64,000 bases of DNA, from positions 34,753 through 98,752 of the forward strand of contig JAKVKC010000005.1 in assembly GCA_022486705.1 (NCBI GenBank). Reading direction: 5' to 3'. The position numbers and the translations under genes were made by a program. Under the pieces are notes generated by a model. It saw only the letters and a program-made list of their open reading frames with translations. It was not told where the DNA came from and did not search any database. The first letter of the stretch is position 1, and each line of letters starts with the position of its first letter. Positions 1 to 8,752 of the stretch are shown here, piece after piece. Origin of the DNA: Solobacterium sp. GTDB lineage: Bacteria; Bacillota_I; Bacilli_A; Erysipelotrichales; Erysipelotrichaceae.

Positions 1-228
1 CAGACCATCAGAAAGTATCGTCTCAATGCAGGAAGACAGCCCGGCTTTGGCAATATTATCCTTGGCTGCCTGCAATGGCCCTGGAGCAATATCGCATGCA
101 TAGACTTTGCAGCAGGTCTTCTTCTGAATGAGGAGAATCGGCAAAAGGGCATGATCAGTACCGATATCTGCAGCCCTCACGCCCTTCTTTACCATCTTCG
201 CTATTTCGTTAAGACGAATATTTGCCAT
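1..228 (-). CDS. trmK: tRNA (adenine(22)-N1)-methyltransferase TrmK, N-terminal part
   Basis: This is the first 76 codons of a leftward gene that runs off the window; the start codon is ATG at 228. The translation has the TrmK SAM-binding start: an amphipathic helix, then AADIGTDHALLP (family form ADIGSDHAYLP), then an acidic second motif in YACDIAPGPL. The enzyme methylates N1 of A22 in tRNA using S-adenosylmethionine. It starts two bases after the rpoD stop codon, and an rpoD-trmK pairing is common in Bacillota, so co-transcription is likely. The C-terminal part is not visible. The call is confident for a fragment of this length. Confidence 0.85.
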   Translation of the reverse strand, partial: MANIRLNEIAKMVKKGVRAADIGTDHALLPILLIQKKTCCKVYACDIAPGPLQAAKDNIAKAGLSSCIETILSDGL

Positions 229-229
229 T

Positions 230-2116
230 TTACTTATCAAAGAAATCCTTCAGCCGCTTTGAACGCGTCGGATGCTTCAGCTTGCGAAGTGCTTTCGCTT
301 CGATCTGCCGAATGCGCTCTCTTGTAACATTGAATTCTTTGCCTACTTCTTCCAGCGTCCTTGTACGTCCATCATACAGACCGAATCTTAAACGGAGCAC
401 TTTTTCCTCACGGTCTGTCAGGCCAGCCAGCACGCTGTTGATCTCATCTTTTAATAATTGATTCGATGCATACTGATCTGGGCTCAGGGCATCCTTGTCT
501 TCAATGAAATCTCCCAAGTGAGAATCATCTTCCTCACCGATAGGTGTTTCCAGCGAAACAGGCTCTAAAGCAATCTTCTGGATCTCTCTGACCTTCTCCG
601 GTGTAATGCCATCCATTTTAGCACTGATCTCTTCCGGTGTTGGATCGCGGCCAAGTTCCTGTACAAGCTGCCTCTGAACACGCGTCAGTTTATTGATCGT
701 TTCGACCATATGGACAGGAATACGGATCGTTCTAGCCTGATCGGCAATCGCTCTAGTGATAGCCTGGCGGATCCACCATGTTGCATAGGTCGAGAATTTA
801 AATCCCTTGCGGTAGTCAAATTTTTCAACCGCTTTGACAAGGCCCATATTTCCTTCCTGGATCAGATCCAGGAACAGCATGCCGCGGCCGACATACTTCT
901 TCGCAATGGATACGACCAAACGCAGGTTGGAAGAGATCAGGATATCACGCGCTGCCATATCTCCCTGTTCAATGCGCTTAGCAATCTCAGGTTCATCTTC
1001 AGCTTTCAGCAGAGGTACTCTGCCAATCTCTTTCAGGTACATTTTGACAGGATCATTCAGCTGAACAGATGTAGATCTGGATCCCTTTTTCTTATTTGCT
1101 TCGGCAACCTCTGCTTCAATCGCAGCTCTGGTCTCACCAGCCGGTTCAGCTTCTTCTTCTGAATTCTCACTGTCATCGCCGCTCTCATCATCATCGTCAT
1201 CTGCGATATCCATGTCATCAGACATGTTCTCAAGATCTTCATCCTCAGAAACCGCAATGCCTTCTTCATGGAACCAATCCCAGAGTGCTTCTGTATCATC
1301 ATCGCTCAGATCCAGCTTTTCCAGAGAAGTCATGATATCCTTCTGGTAGATCACGGAATCCTTTTCGTAAATAGCTTTATAATCAATTTTCAGATCATCC
1401 AGATCTTTTAATTCTTTATTCTTTCCTTTGCCCTTGTATAGTTCAATGACGACCGGTTCTCTTTTCTCAATGATCGTTCTTTCTTCATCTTTTTTTTCAG
1501 TTTTCTTTTCAGCCGTCTTCTTTGTTCTGATGCTCTCTTTGACCGCCGAAGTTTTTATCGCTTCTTTTTTCTCTGCCTGCGGCTTTGTCAAAGGCTTCGC
1601 AGTTTTTTTCACTGTTTTTTTCTCTGGCTTTGCTTGCACCGGTTTCTTCACAGATTTTACAGATTCCTTTTTAGCGGCTGCTTTTTTTACCGGTTTGACT
1701 TCCGCCTTCTTTGCTTTTACCGTCTTTTTCAGATCCGTTCTCTTCTGCTCTTTTTTTATTTTGCCAGCAGCTTTTTTTACTGTCGTTTTCTTAATTGCCG
1801 TTTTTTTCAAAGGTGTCTTTTTGACCGTCTTCTTCGGCGCCGCAGTTTTTTTCACAGGCTTTTTGACAGCTGTTTTCTTCACAGCTGCTTTTTTTGCTTT
1901 TCCTGCTGGCTTAACAGCGGTCTTTTTGGTGACTTTTTTAACGTTCAGCTTTTTAGCAGATATCTTTTTGACATTTCTGCTGACTGCCGTTTTCTTAGCT
2001 GAGGCCTTCTTCTCTGCAGCCTTCGAATTCTTCTTCAGCATAGCTTTTGCCGGTTTTTTAGCCGCTGCATGCTTCTCTGTTTTCTTACTGCTGATCCTGT
2101 TTGCTGTCTTCTTCAT
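230..2116 (-). CDS. rpoD: RNA polymerase primary sigma factor with long Lys/Ala-rich N-terminal extension
   Basis: This is the housekeeping sigma factor (SigA/RpoD) that directs RNA polymerase to -35/-10 promoters. The C-terminal ~275 residues are canonical: region 1.2 ([11 protein letters not shown]), region 2 with the RpoD box and -10-binding segment ([17 protein letters not shown]), region 3, and region 4.2 helix-turn-helix ([17 protein letters not shown]). At 628 residues it is far longer than the ~370 usual in Bacillota. Residues 1 to ~225 are almost entirely K, A, T, V and P in KKT/VKK repeats like a histone H1 tail, followed by a region 1.1-like segment (~225-285) and a strongly acidic linker. 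I chose ATG at 2116 because AGGAGG lies 7 nt upstream; a TTG three bases earlier is possible. The start lies inside the 3' end of dnaG, so translation is probably coupled. Confidence 0.95.
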   Translation of the reverse strand: MKKTANRISSKKTEKHAAAKKPAKAMLKKNSKAAEKKASAKKTAVSRNVKKISAKKLNVKKVTKKTAVKPAGKAKKAAVKKTAVKKPVKKTAAPKKTVKKTPLKKTAIKKTTVKKAAGKIKKEQKRTDLKKTVKAKKAEVKPVKKAAAKKESVKSVKKPVQAKPEKKTVKKTAKPLTKPQAEKKEAIKTSAVKESIRTKKTAEKKTEKKDEERTIIEKREPVVIELYKGKGKNKELKDLDDLKIDYKAIYEKDSVIYQKDIMTSLEKLDLSDDDTEALWDWFHEEGIAVSEDEDLENMSDDMDIADDDDDESGDDSENSEEEAEPAGETRAAIEAEVAEANKKKGSRSTSVQLNDPVKMYLKEIGRVPLLKAEDEPEIAKRIEQGDMAARDILISSNLRLVVSIAKKYVGRGMLFLDLIQEGNMGLVKAVEKFDYRKGFKFSTYATWWIRQAITRAIADQARTIRIPVHMVETINKLTRVQRQLVQELGRDPTPEEISAKMDGITPEKVREIQKIALEPVSLETPIGEEDDSHLGDFIEDKDALSPDQYASNQLLKDEINSVLAGLTDREEKVLRLRFGLYDGRTRTLEEVGKEFNVTRERIRQIEAKALRKLKHPTRSKRLKDFFDK

Positions 2117-3854
2117 CAATTAGCCTCCTAAGTTCTCTTAAGCATTTGCTGTACTTTGTCATCAATATTTCGAAACTGCTGTCATTCATCGCAGCGGTCA
2201 GCTGTGTGCGATACTCTTCTGCTTCATTGGACAGTATCTTCGTTTTGATTTTGCGGATAGCACCATCCATCACTTCTTCATCATATGTCCTGCTGGCATA
2301 CGGCCCGGATGCCAGATTTGAGATCAGATCTTTGATCTTCTGACTGTCTGTCTGATCGATCAGTTCAGAAGGATCTGTGCGGCCATGACCATGTACTGCA
2401 TCAACGATCATCATCGCCAATGTCTGCTCATCTTTGCTGATCAGATAGCCAAGACGATCTTCGAATCGCTTGACTGCCGATGGTGAATTCATCATCATGC
2501 ACAGGATCTGTTCCTGTGCCTGCTGTACACCATCCGGCACACTGGACAGCTTCTTTGTTTCCGCCGTATTTGTTTCGATCGGCTGCACAGGCTGACTGTA
2601 CGTGAGCGAGAATCCCGTCAGTTTGGACAGTTCATCCACAAAATACTTCTGATCCATCGGATCTTTCAGCATCTTGATCTCATCCATGGCTTTCTGGACC
2701 ATCTCTTTCTTTTCGAGATAGCTTTCCATGTTGGTGGAGCTCTGCAGATAATTCAGAACAAATTCCATCCAAGAGATCTCATGTGAAACAAGATCCTTCA
2801 ATGCTTCGCTTCCCTGGTCTCGGATGATCTCATCCGGATCTTTGCCTGTTCGATTCAGGACGACTGCGACATTGCAGCCTGCCTGCTGTGCCATTTTTGC
2901 CGCCCGCCATGTGGCAGCCTGCCCGGCATGATCGCCGTCATAGCAGAAGATGGTCTTAGGTGCGATATTCTTGAGCAGCTGGATCTGATGCGCTGTACAC
3001 GATGTTCCTAAGGTGCATACTGCATTTTCCAATCCCGCTCTCTGGAAGGCAATCACATCTGTCACACCTTCGCAGACATAGACCTTTCCCTCTTTCCGCG
3101 CGGAATATCTTGCGCGGTGATAGTTATAGACGATATCTCCTTTAGTGAAGATATCCGTATCATTTGTGTTGATATACTTTGACGGATTCTGAGGATCCAT
3201 TGACCTTGCACTGAAGCCAATCGGATTGCCATGCTCATCATGGATCGGAAATGTTATACGATCCTCAAATACATCATGGATGCCGGAATCATTGATCCGC
3301 GAAACGTTAGCGGATACAAGATCTTTTTCTGCATATCCTTTTGCTTTCAGAAATTCGCTCAGACTGCTTCCGATGGGATTGTAGCCGATCTGGAAAGTCT
3401 TCCTGACTTCACTGTTCAAACCGCGTTTATCCAAATACTCTTTGCAGCGTGAAGCGGATGGCGTGTCGATCTGATACATCGTATAATTGATCGATTCGTT
3501 CAGCAGTGAATAGAGTGCTTCTTTATGAGGATCTTTCGGTCTCTCATATGCATCCGGCTGAACGCTCAGATGATACCCTGTCAGTTCGGCAACTTTTCCA
3601 ACTGCTTCCGGGAACGAGATCTTTTCATAATTCTGAACGAAAGTGAAGACATTTCCGCCATTTCCGCACACAAAGCATTTATAGATCTGCCGATCCGGTG
3701 AAATAGACATCGAAGGAGAATGGTCATCATGGAAGGGACAAAGGCATACATAATCTTTGCCTTTCCGGTGGACCTGCAGATAATGAGAAATTACATTGAC
3801 AATGTCTGCCTGATTTCTCACTGCATTGATTTCTTCTTCACTGATCCTTGCCAT
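2085..3854 (-). CDS. dnaG: DNA primase
   Basis: DnaG synthesises RNA primers at the replication fork and works with the replicative helicase. The N-terminus has the CHC2 zinc finger ([10 protein letters not shown] followed 17 residues on by CFVCG). The middle has the TOPRIM catalytic motifs EGVTDVIAF and [10 protein letters not shown], whose Glu and Asp residues hold the metals. The C-terminus matches the helicase-binding region in length only. The length of 589 residues is normal. I chose ATG at 3854, with AAAGG six bases upstream, over an in-frame GTG at 3860. The 3' end overlaps rpoD by about 30 nt, and glyQS lies 17 nt upstream, giving a glyQS-dnaG-rpoD-trmK unit. Confidence 0.95.
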   Translation of the reverse strand: MARISEEEINAVRNQADIVNVISHYLQVHRKGKDYVCLCPFHDDHSPSMSISPDRQIYKCFVCGNGGNVFTFVQNYEKISFPEAVGKVAELTGYHLSVQPDAYERPKDPHKEALYSLLNESINYTMYQIDTPSASRCKEYLDKRGLNSEVRKTFQIGYNPIGSSLSEFLKAKGYAEKDLVSANVSRINDSGIHDVFEDRITFPIHDEHGNPIGFSARSMDPQNPSKYINTNDTDIFTKGDIVYNYHRARYSARKEGKVYVCEGVTDVIAFQRAGLENAVCTLGTSCTAHQIQLLKNIAPKTIFCYDGDHAGQAATWRAAKMAQQAGCNVAVVLNRTGKDPDEIIRDQGSEALKDLVSHEISWMEFVLNYLQSSTNMESYLEKKEMVQKAMDEIKMLKDPMDQKYFVDELSKLTGFSLTYSQPVQPIETNTAETKKLSSVPDGVQQAQEQILCMMMNSPSAVKRFEDRLGYLISKDEQTLAMMIVDAVHGHGRTDPSELIDQTDSQKIKDLISNLASGPYASRTYDEEVMDGAIRKIKTKILSNEAEEYRTQLTAAMNDSSFEILMTKYSKCLRELRRLIDEEDSKQDQQ

Positions 3855-3871
3855 TTCCACCCTTTCTAGCT

Positions 3872-5257
3872 TTAGAAACGAATTGCCTGATTGATCTTCT
3901 TTCTGACGTCTTCCACGCTCAGTCTTTCCTGGGCCATGGTATCGCGGTCACGGATCGTTACTGTTCCATCCGTCAAAGTCTGATCATCAACGGTGATGCA
4001 GTACGGTGTACCAATCTCATCCTGGCGTCTGTAGCGCTTGCCGATGGATCCGGATTCATCATACTGAACAGCAAAGTCATAGCTGAGATCCTTATAGATC
4101 TCCTTTGCTTTCTCACTGTGGTCCTTTTTCTTCAAAGGAAGAATAGCAGCCTTTACCGGTGCCAGGATCGGTGAGAAATGCATAACAATGCGCGTTTCTT
4201 CTTTATCGCCGTTTTTCACTGTCTGTTCATCATATGCATCTGTGAAGAACATGAAGAATAAGCGCTCTACACCGACAGCAGGTTCAACTGTATACGGCAG
4301 GAATTTTTCGTTTGTCGTTGGGTCAAGATATGTCAGATCCTTGCCGGAAGCATTCTGATGCTGCGTCAGATCATAATCCGTACGATCTGCGATGCCCCAG
4401 AGCTCGCCCCATCCCCAAGGGAAATGATATTCAATATCCGTCGTTCCCTTCGAGTAGAAGGAAAGTTCCTCTTTTTCATGATCGCGGAAGCGGAGGTTTT
4501 CTTTATTGCCGCCTAAGCTCAGTATCCAATCCATGCAGAACTGCCGCCAATATGGGAACCATTGATCATCGCTTCCCGGCTGGCAGAAGAACTCCATTTC
4601 CATCTGTTCAAATTCTCTTGTTCTGAAAATAAAGTTCCCCGGTGTGATCTCATTGCGGAAGCTCTTGCCGATCTGGCCAATGCCGAAAGGAAGCTTTTTG
4701 CGATAAGCACGCTGTACGCTCTTGAAATCAACAAACATTCCCTGCGCTGTCTCCGGTCTCAGATAGATCGTAGATTTTGCATCTTCCAATGTTCCTTGAA
4801 ATGTCTTGAACATCAGATTGAACTGACGGATCGGCGTAAAATCATGTCCGCCGCAGTCAGGACATGGAATATTGTTCTCTTTGATGAACTGTTCCATCTT
4901 TTCATTGGACCAGCCCTCACAGCTGATCTTTCCCTGTGACCAGTTCTCAATCAGCTGATCTGCTCTGTGACGCGTCTTGCACTGTTTGCAATCCATCAAA
5001 GGATCGGAAAAGCCCTTTAAATGCCCTGATGCTTCCCAGACATGCGGATTCATTAAAATCGCTGCCTGTATCTCAACATTGTTCGGATCTTCCTGAATGA
5101 ACTTCTTCTGCCATGCCCGTTTGATGTTGTCTTTCAGCATGACCCCATATGGTCCGAAATCCCATGTATTGCTCAGGCCTCCGTAGATCTCAGAACCTTG
5201 AAATACAAAGCCTGTATTTTTTGCATGCGATACAATCAAATCAAAAGTCTTATCCAT
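3872..5257 (-). CDS. glyQS: Glycine--tRNA ligase, single-chain dimeric type
   Basis: This class II aminoacyl-tRNA synthetase charges tRNA-Gly. It starts directly with the catalytic core ([19 protein letters not shown], then WDFGPYG), has the motif 2 region [20 protein letters not shown] and motif 3 [11 protein letters not shown], and ends with an anticodon-binding domain. At 461 residues it is the alpha2 type shared by Bacilli and eukaryotes, not the two-subunit GlyQ/GlyS enzyme. A good leftward promoter lies between it and recO at 5297-5325, so it probably starts a new transcript running through dnaG and rpoD. GAAGGA lies upstream of the ATG. Confidence 0.95.
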   Translation of the reverse strand: MDKTFDLIVSHAKNTGFVFQGSEIYGGLSNTWDFGPYGVMLKDNIKRAWQKKFIQEDPNNVEIQAAILMNPHVWEASGHLKGFSDPLMDCKQCKTRHRADQLIENWSQGKISCEGWSNEKMEQFIKENNIPCPDCGGHDFTPIRQFNLMFKTFQGTLEDAKSTIYLRPETAQGMFVDFKSVQRAYRKKLPFGIGQIGKSFRNEITPGNFIFRTREFEQMEMEFFCQPGSDDQWFPYWRQFCMDWILSLGGNKENLRFRDHEKEELSFYSKGTTDIEYHFPWGWGELWGIADRTDYDLTQHQNASGKDLTYLDPTTNEKFLPYTVEPAVGVERLFFMFFTDAYDEQTVKNGDKEETRIVMHFSPILAPVKAAILPLKKKDHSEKAKEIYKDLSYDFAVQYDESGSIGKRYRRQDEIGTPYCITVDDQTLTDGTVTIRDRDTMAQERLSVEDVRKKINQAIRF

Positions 5258-5296
5258 TTTATTGCATTCCTTCCCTATTTTGACATTATCTATATA

Positions 5297-5325
5297 AATA
5301 TAGCACTGAAAAACCGGTTATTCAA
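5297..5325 (-). promoter_or_regulatory. Candidate promoter for glyQS-dnaG-rpoD
   Basis: On the minus strand, TTGAAT (5325-5320) and TATATT (5302-5297) are separated by 17 nt. The -35 box overlaps the last codons of recO. The predicted transcript starts about 35 nt before the glyQS start codon. Confidence 0.5.
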
Positions 5326-6070
5326 TGCTGAACAGCCGGTTGTATAGGGCAAAACTCTTCATATTCATAGCACCATGCAGACGTATGATATCTTCTAAGA
5401 CTTTCAGATCAAACTTCTCTGCGCCGCCTGCTTTTGCTGCTGCATCAATATGTTCCAGCCCTGCTTTGACGATCAGGCGGAATCTCTGCAAACGTTCTTT
5501 GCTCTGCAGCGGGATACCAACCTCTTTGGCATGCTCCGCACAGAGGAAACCGCCTTCTTCCGCACTTACGGCAGCCACTTTCGTACTGCCGCACACCGCA
5601 CATCCATCTACTTCCGGCTGAATGCCGAAAAGATCCATCATATCTGTCAGATAAAGACAGAGAACAAGATTGGTCTCTCTTCCCTCATCCAGCAGAGAGA
5701 AACATTTTTCAGTATAGACAAATACGCTCTCCCTTTCCGGAAATTCTTCACCAGGAAGCGTAAATGCATCTGCCGTGCTGCTTGCTGCTCCTGCTGCATA
5801 GGAAGCCGCAAGGTCTTCATGCATATGCCGATACAGTTTTATTGTACGAGCCGTCTTCATCCGGAACATCGTCTGTTCCGGTCGGTAATCGAATTGAAAT
5901 TCAGCTAAAGTATACGGCAGGATCGATCCGGCATTTTTTGAAGTCATCCGCCGCGCGCCTGCTGCCCGCAGAGAGATCTTGCCATACTCTTTGGTAAGTA
6001 CTGTCAGGATCACATCATATTCTTTGAAATCGATCTGTTTCAGGATCAATCCCTGAACTGTATCATTCAT
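5318..6070 (-). CDS. recO: DNA repair protein RecO
   Basis: RecO loads RecA with RecR during recombinational repair. The protein has an N-terminal OB fold starting VQGLILKQIDFKEYDVILTVLTKEYGKISL, which is the RecO signature, and a C-terminal helical domain with Cys pairs (CAVCG and FLCAEH) typical of the RecO zinc site. I chose ATG at 6070, giving 250 residues (normal), rather than a longer frame beginning inside era. The chosen start overlaps the era stop codon by 8 nt, which suggests translational coupling within the era-recO pair. Confidence 0.92.
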   Translation of the reverse strand: MNDTVQGLILKQIDFKEYDVILTVLTKEYGKISLRAAGARRMTSKNAGSILPYTLAEFQFDYRPEQTMFRMKTARTIKLYRHMHEDLAASYAAGAASSTADAFTLPGEEFPERESVFVYTEKCFSLLDEGRETNLVLCLYLTDMMDLFGIQPEVDGCAVCGSTKVAAVSAEEGGFLCAEHAKEVGIPLQSKERLQRFRLIVKAGLEHIDAAAKAGGAEKFDLKVLEDIIRLHGAMNMKSFALYNRLFSIE

Positions 6071-6959
6071 CGTCCCTGCCTGCGCCGCCGTAGCCATATT
6101 CATTGATCCTGGCATCTTTGCTGCGCCATTCGCTCTCAACACGGACAAAAAGTTCAAGGAATACTTTCTTATCCAGCAGCATTTCTATATCTTTTCTGGC
6201 CAATGTTCCGATCTTCTTCAGCATCGATCCCTGCTTTCCGATCATAATGCCCTTCTGGCTGTCCTTCTCAACAAGAATCACAGCCTGAATATAGCATGCA
6301 TTTTTTTTGAACTGCTTATTTTCCACTAAAACTGCAGTTGCATGAGGAATCTCCTGCTCTGTACAGCGCAGGATCTTCTCACGGATGATCTCTGCAATAC
6401 GGAAATTCTCGGCTCCATCACTGATCATTTCAGCTGGATACATCTGTTCGCCTTCCGGCAGATATCTTGCTGTCGTATGGATCAGATCCTGAAAAGTCTT
6501 TCCGAACAAGGCACTGATCGGAAAGTATTCCGAAAATTCAAAACGTTCCTGCCAGCTCTGCAGAACATCTGCAATCCTTGCCCGATCCATCTTATCGATC
6601 TTATTCAGAATAAGAAAAACAGGCAGATGGGTATTTTTGACCATTTCCAGAACATACGCATCTCCTGGTCCGTACTTCTTCGATCCGTCAATCACAAGAT
6701 AGATCAGATCAACATCATGCATGACGTCGGATGCTTCTTTATTCATGCGTGTTTCCAGACGCAGTTTGGCCTTATGGATCCCTGGCGTATCCGTGAAAAC
6801 GATCTGACAGTCTTCATCTGTATAGATCCCGCGGATCTCACTGCGTGTCGTCTGCGGTTTAGAAGAAACAATTGCGACCTTTTCGCCGACCAGATTATTG
6901 ATCAATGTGCTCTTGCCTGCATTCGGTCTTCCTGCCAAAGCAACAAATCCACTCTTCAT
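6063..6959 (-). CDS. era: GTPase Era, 30S ribosome assembly factor
   Basis: Era binds the 3' end of 16S rRNA and assists 30S maturation. Visible motifs are G1 GRPNAGKST at residues ~10-18, G3 DTPGIH, G4 NKID, and a C-terminal KH RNA-binding domain (GSMLKKIGTLARKDIEMLLDKKVFLELFVRVE). The length of 298 residues is typical. It overlaps cdd upstream by 4 nt (ATGA) and recO downstream by 8 nt, in the classical cdd-era-recO order. Confidence 0.96.
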   Translation of the reverse strand: MKSGFVALAGRPNAGKSTLINNLVGEKVAIVSSKPQTTRSEIRGIYTDEDCQIVFTDTPGIHKAKLRLETRMNKEASDVMHDVDLIYLVIDGSKKYGPGDAYVLEMVKNTHLPVFLILNKIDKMDRARIADVLQSWQERFEFSEYFPISALFGKTFQDLIHTTARYLPEGEQMYPAEMISDGAENFRIAEIIREKILRCTEQEIPHATAVLVENKQFKKNACYIQAVILVEKDSQKGIMIGKQGSMLKKIGTLARKDIEMLLDKKVFLELFVRVESEWRSKDARINEYGYGGAGRDDE

Positions 6960-7357
6960 CGAACAACATCCTCAACGCCGAACTGCATCGGCAGAAGCTT
7001 ATTGATGCTCATATCTACCGACTGCTTTCCATTCGACAGATAGATCGGTGTATCGCCATAGATCAGTTCGGAAAGGACCTGACGGCAGATGCCGCACGGT
7101 GCACAGACACGGCCGCCATCGCTGACAATGGCTAATGCTTCGATCGTATCCTTTGTATATCCATTGCTGTATGCCGAAAACACCGCACTTCTTTCTGCAC
7201 AGTTGGTCGCACCTAAAGAAGCATTCTCAATATTCGTGCCCAAGAACACTTTTCCGTCCTTCGTCAGGATCGCCGCTCCGACATGATATTTTGAATATGG
7301 TGCATAGCTGTTCTTCATCGCTTTAAAAGCTTCTTGGATCAATTCTTCCCTGTTCAT
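6956..7357 (-). CDS. cdd: Cytidine deaminase
   Basis: This zinc enzyme deaminates cytidine and deoxycytidine to uridine and deoxyuridine in pyrimidine salvage. The signature CAERSA supplies the first zinc Cys and the catalytic Glu, and PCGICRQ supplies the other two zinc Cys residues. At 133 residues it is the short homotetrameric type. It overlaps era by 4 nt and the ASCH-domain gene upstream by 4 nt, so the three are co-translated from one message. Confidence 0.95.
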   Translation of the reverse strand: MNREELIQEAFKAMKNSYAPYSKYHVGAAILTKDGKVFLGTNIENASLGATNCAERSAVFSAYSNGYTKDTIEALAIVSDGGRVCAPCGICRQVLSELIYGDTPIYLSNGKQSVDMSINKLLPMQFGVEDVVR

Positions 7358-7818
7358 ATCTTTTCTTCCTCCTGCTGGCTGCAGACCATTCTGAACTCTT
7401 CAAGAACGGTCAGGCCATGTTCATCAAATGCTTTTCCTGCTGCCTGGTAATCCTCTGCAAAGAACTTCCGATGTGCCTGCCGCCAATATGCTAAGCTTCG
7501 GTCGCCCTCACCCTCAAGATACGCATGGCGTTCACTAACCTCATCAAATGGCACAAGTGATACTTTCTGTGTCTGAACAATGCAGGCAGCTTCACCGTCA
7601 TCAAAAAGAACGATCGAATAGCATCCTTCTTTAGGCAGTTCTTCCTTTTCCTGCTGATATGAAATATAAGCGCTTGCTGTCGCTGTCTTCTTTCCTTCCA
7701 AGACTAAGTGTGCAAGTCTGTCGCCGTTCTCACCGCCGCCGCAGAATGCCCATGCCTCATAGGATGCATGAATGTTATTCTTTTTGCTGAAATGTTCCCA
7801 CATCAATTCTGCTTTCAT
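7354..7818 (-). CDS. ASCH-domain protein (YhfF-like)
   Basis: This 154-residue protein has the features of the ASCH (ASC-1 homology) fold: the GxKTAT motif (LEGKKTATASA), a central beta region (GCYSIVLFDDGEAACIVQTQKV) and the conserved C-terminal YWRQAHRKFF block. ASCH proteins bind RNA or nucleosides, and one family member (YqfB) hydrolyses N4-acetylcytidine. The gene overlaps cdd by 4 nt, so a role feeding cytidine to the deaminase is possible, but that is inference. Family assignment is fairly sure; the substrate is unknown. Confidence 0.75.
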   Translation of the reverse strand: MKAELMWEHFSKKNNIHASYEAWAFCGGGENGDRLAHLVLEGKKTATASAYISYQQEKEELPKEGCYSIVLFDDGEAACIVQTQKVSLVPFDEVSERHAYLEGEGDRSLAYWRQAHRKFFAEDYQAAGKAFDEHGLTVLEEFRMVCSQQEEEKI

Positions 7819-7832
7819 TGGTTCAGCCTTTC

Positions 7833-8165
7833 TTAAATATGATGGATCAGAAGTGCAACAGCAACTGCCAATGCCATTAATGAGACGATAAGTACGGCAC
7901 CTGCCGCAATATCCTTGATCATTTTTATATCCATGCGTGTGTCCAAGGAATACATATCACATATTTTTTCAATGCATGTATTGATCATCTCAGTCGCAAT
8001 GACCGAACCAATGCAGATAATAACAAGGCCCCATTCCAAAAAAGACAGCTGCATGCATATGCCGGCGATAATTGCCAAAACGCCAAGGATCATTTGGAGC
8101 AGAACGCTCTTATGCTTCATGCCGCACAGGATCCCCGACCATGCATTCTTAAATTTATTCATCAT
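7833..8165 (-). CDS. dgkA: Diacylglycerol/undecaprenol kinase family protein
   Basis: This is a small integral membrane kinase of the DgkA family. The 110-residue protein has three hydrophobic segments (about residues 25-45, 47-62 and 90-108) and the family catalytic block EMINTCIEKICD followed by KDIAAGAVL. In Gram-positive bacteria such enzymes mostly phosphorylate undecaprenol, supplying lipid carrier for wall synthesis. It starts at ATG 8165, overlapping the ybeY stop codon (ATGA). Confidence 0.9.
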   Translation of the reverse strand: MMNKFKNAWSGILCGMKHKSVLLQMILGVLAIIAGICMQLSFLEWGLVIICIGSVIATEMINTCIEKICDMYSLDTRMDIKMIKDIAAGAVLIVSLMALAVAVALLIHHI

Positions 8166-8614
8166 TTTCTCTTAATGATCGGGTCTAAGATCTGATCCTG
8201 CAGAGCAAACATGACTTTTTCGTCCTTGGGCTTCATGTGATCATAGCCAAGACAGTGAAGCAGTCCATGTGTAAACAGGAACCCGATTTCCCTCTGATAG
8301 GAATGTCCATATTCCGCTGCCTGTTTCTTTGCATAGTCAATATTGATGAAAAGATCGCCAAGATCTTTTTCTTCTTCCGGAATATCCATATCGATATCAT
8401 CACGGATGGCAAAACTGATGACATCTGTAGGACGGTCAATCCCGCGATACTCTCGATTGATCTTATGAATAGAAGCACTTCTTACAAAAGTCACACTGAT
8501 CTCATTGTCTTTTTCCAATTTCAGGATTTTTTCAGCAGATGCGGCAATTTTCTGAAAAAAAGAAGCATATTGTTCAATATTTGTGTTTGTGCGGTTTCTC
8601 AACGTGATTTCCAT
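8162..8614 (-). CDS. ybeY: Endoribonuclease YbeY, rRNA maturation factor
   Basis: YbeY is a single-strand endoribonuclease in 16S rRNA 3'-end processing and ribosome quality control. The zinc motif H-x3-H-x5-H is seen in FTHGLLHCLGYDH, preceded by the family block IDRPTDVISFA. At 150 residues the length is usual. AAAGGAG precedes the ATG, and a consensus -10 box lies just upstream, making it the first gene of the leftward ybeY-dgkA-ASCH-cdd-era-recO run. Confidence 0.94.
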   Translation of the reverse strand: MEITLRNRTNTNIEQYASFFQKIAASAEKILKLEKDNEISVTFVRSASIHKINREYRGIDRPTDVISFAIRDDIDMDIPEEEKDLGDLFINIDYAKKQAAEYGHSYQREIGFLFTHGLLHCLGYDHMKPKDEKVMFALQDQILDPIIKRK

Positions 8615-8631
8615 TTTTTTCTCCTTTATGT

Positions 8632-8637
8632 ATTATA
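8632..8637 (-). promoter_or_regulatory. Candidate -10 box for the ybeY operon
   Basis: A perfect TATAAT sits on the minus strand about 18 nt before the ybeY start codon. No good -35 box is visible at the usual distance, so this is only a -10 element. Confidence 0.35.
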
Positions 8638-8681
8638 GCGCAAAAAAAACATTATCCCATGTTCCGACAAGTGAAAATAGG

Positions 8682-8731
8682 TTGTTTCATGGCAGGTGCT
8701 TTGTTAAAATATGAGATGGTTCTTGTAAAAT
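8682..8731 (+). promoter_or_regulatory. Candidate promoter region for the Na/Pi cotransporter gene
   Basis: Two overlapping rightward candidates are seen: TTGTTT (8682) with TAAAAT (8705), and TTGTTA (8701) with TGTAAA (8724), both with 17-nt spacers. Either gives a short leader before the AAGGAG ribosome-binding site at 8738. Confidence 0.4.
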
Positions 8732-8752
8732 CCATATTAAGGAGATTGAACT

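Noticed and set aside
1500..2110. T-rich repetitive DNA as a minisatellite
   Set aside because: The repeats are irregular at the DNA level and explained by the repetitive Lys/Ala coding sequence.
1428..2123. Long rightward frame of Phe-rich protein opposite rpoD
   Set aside because: It is the complement of the Lys-rich KKT region (AAA/AAG read as TTT/CTT). No ribosome-binding site or family; rpoD is certain.
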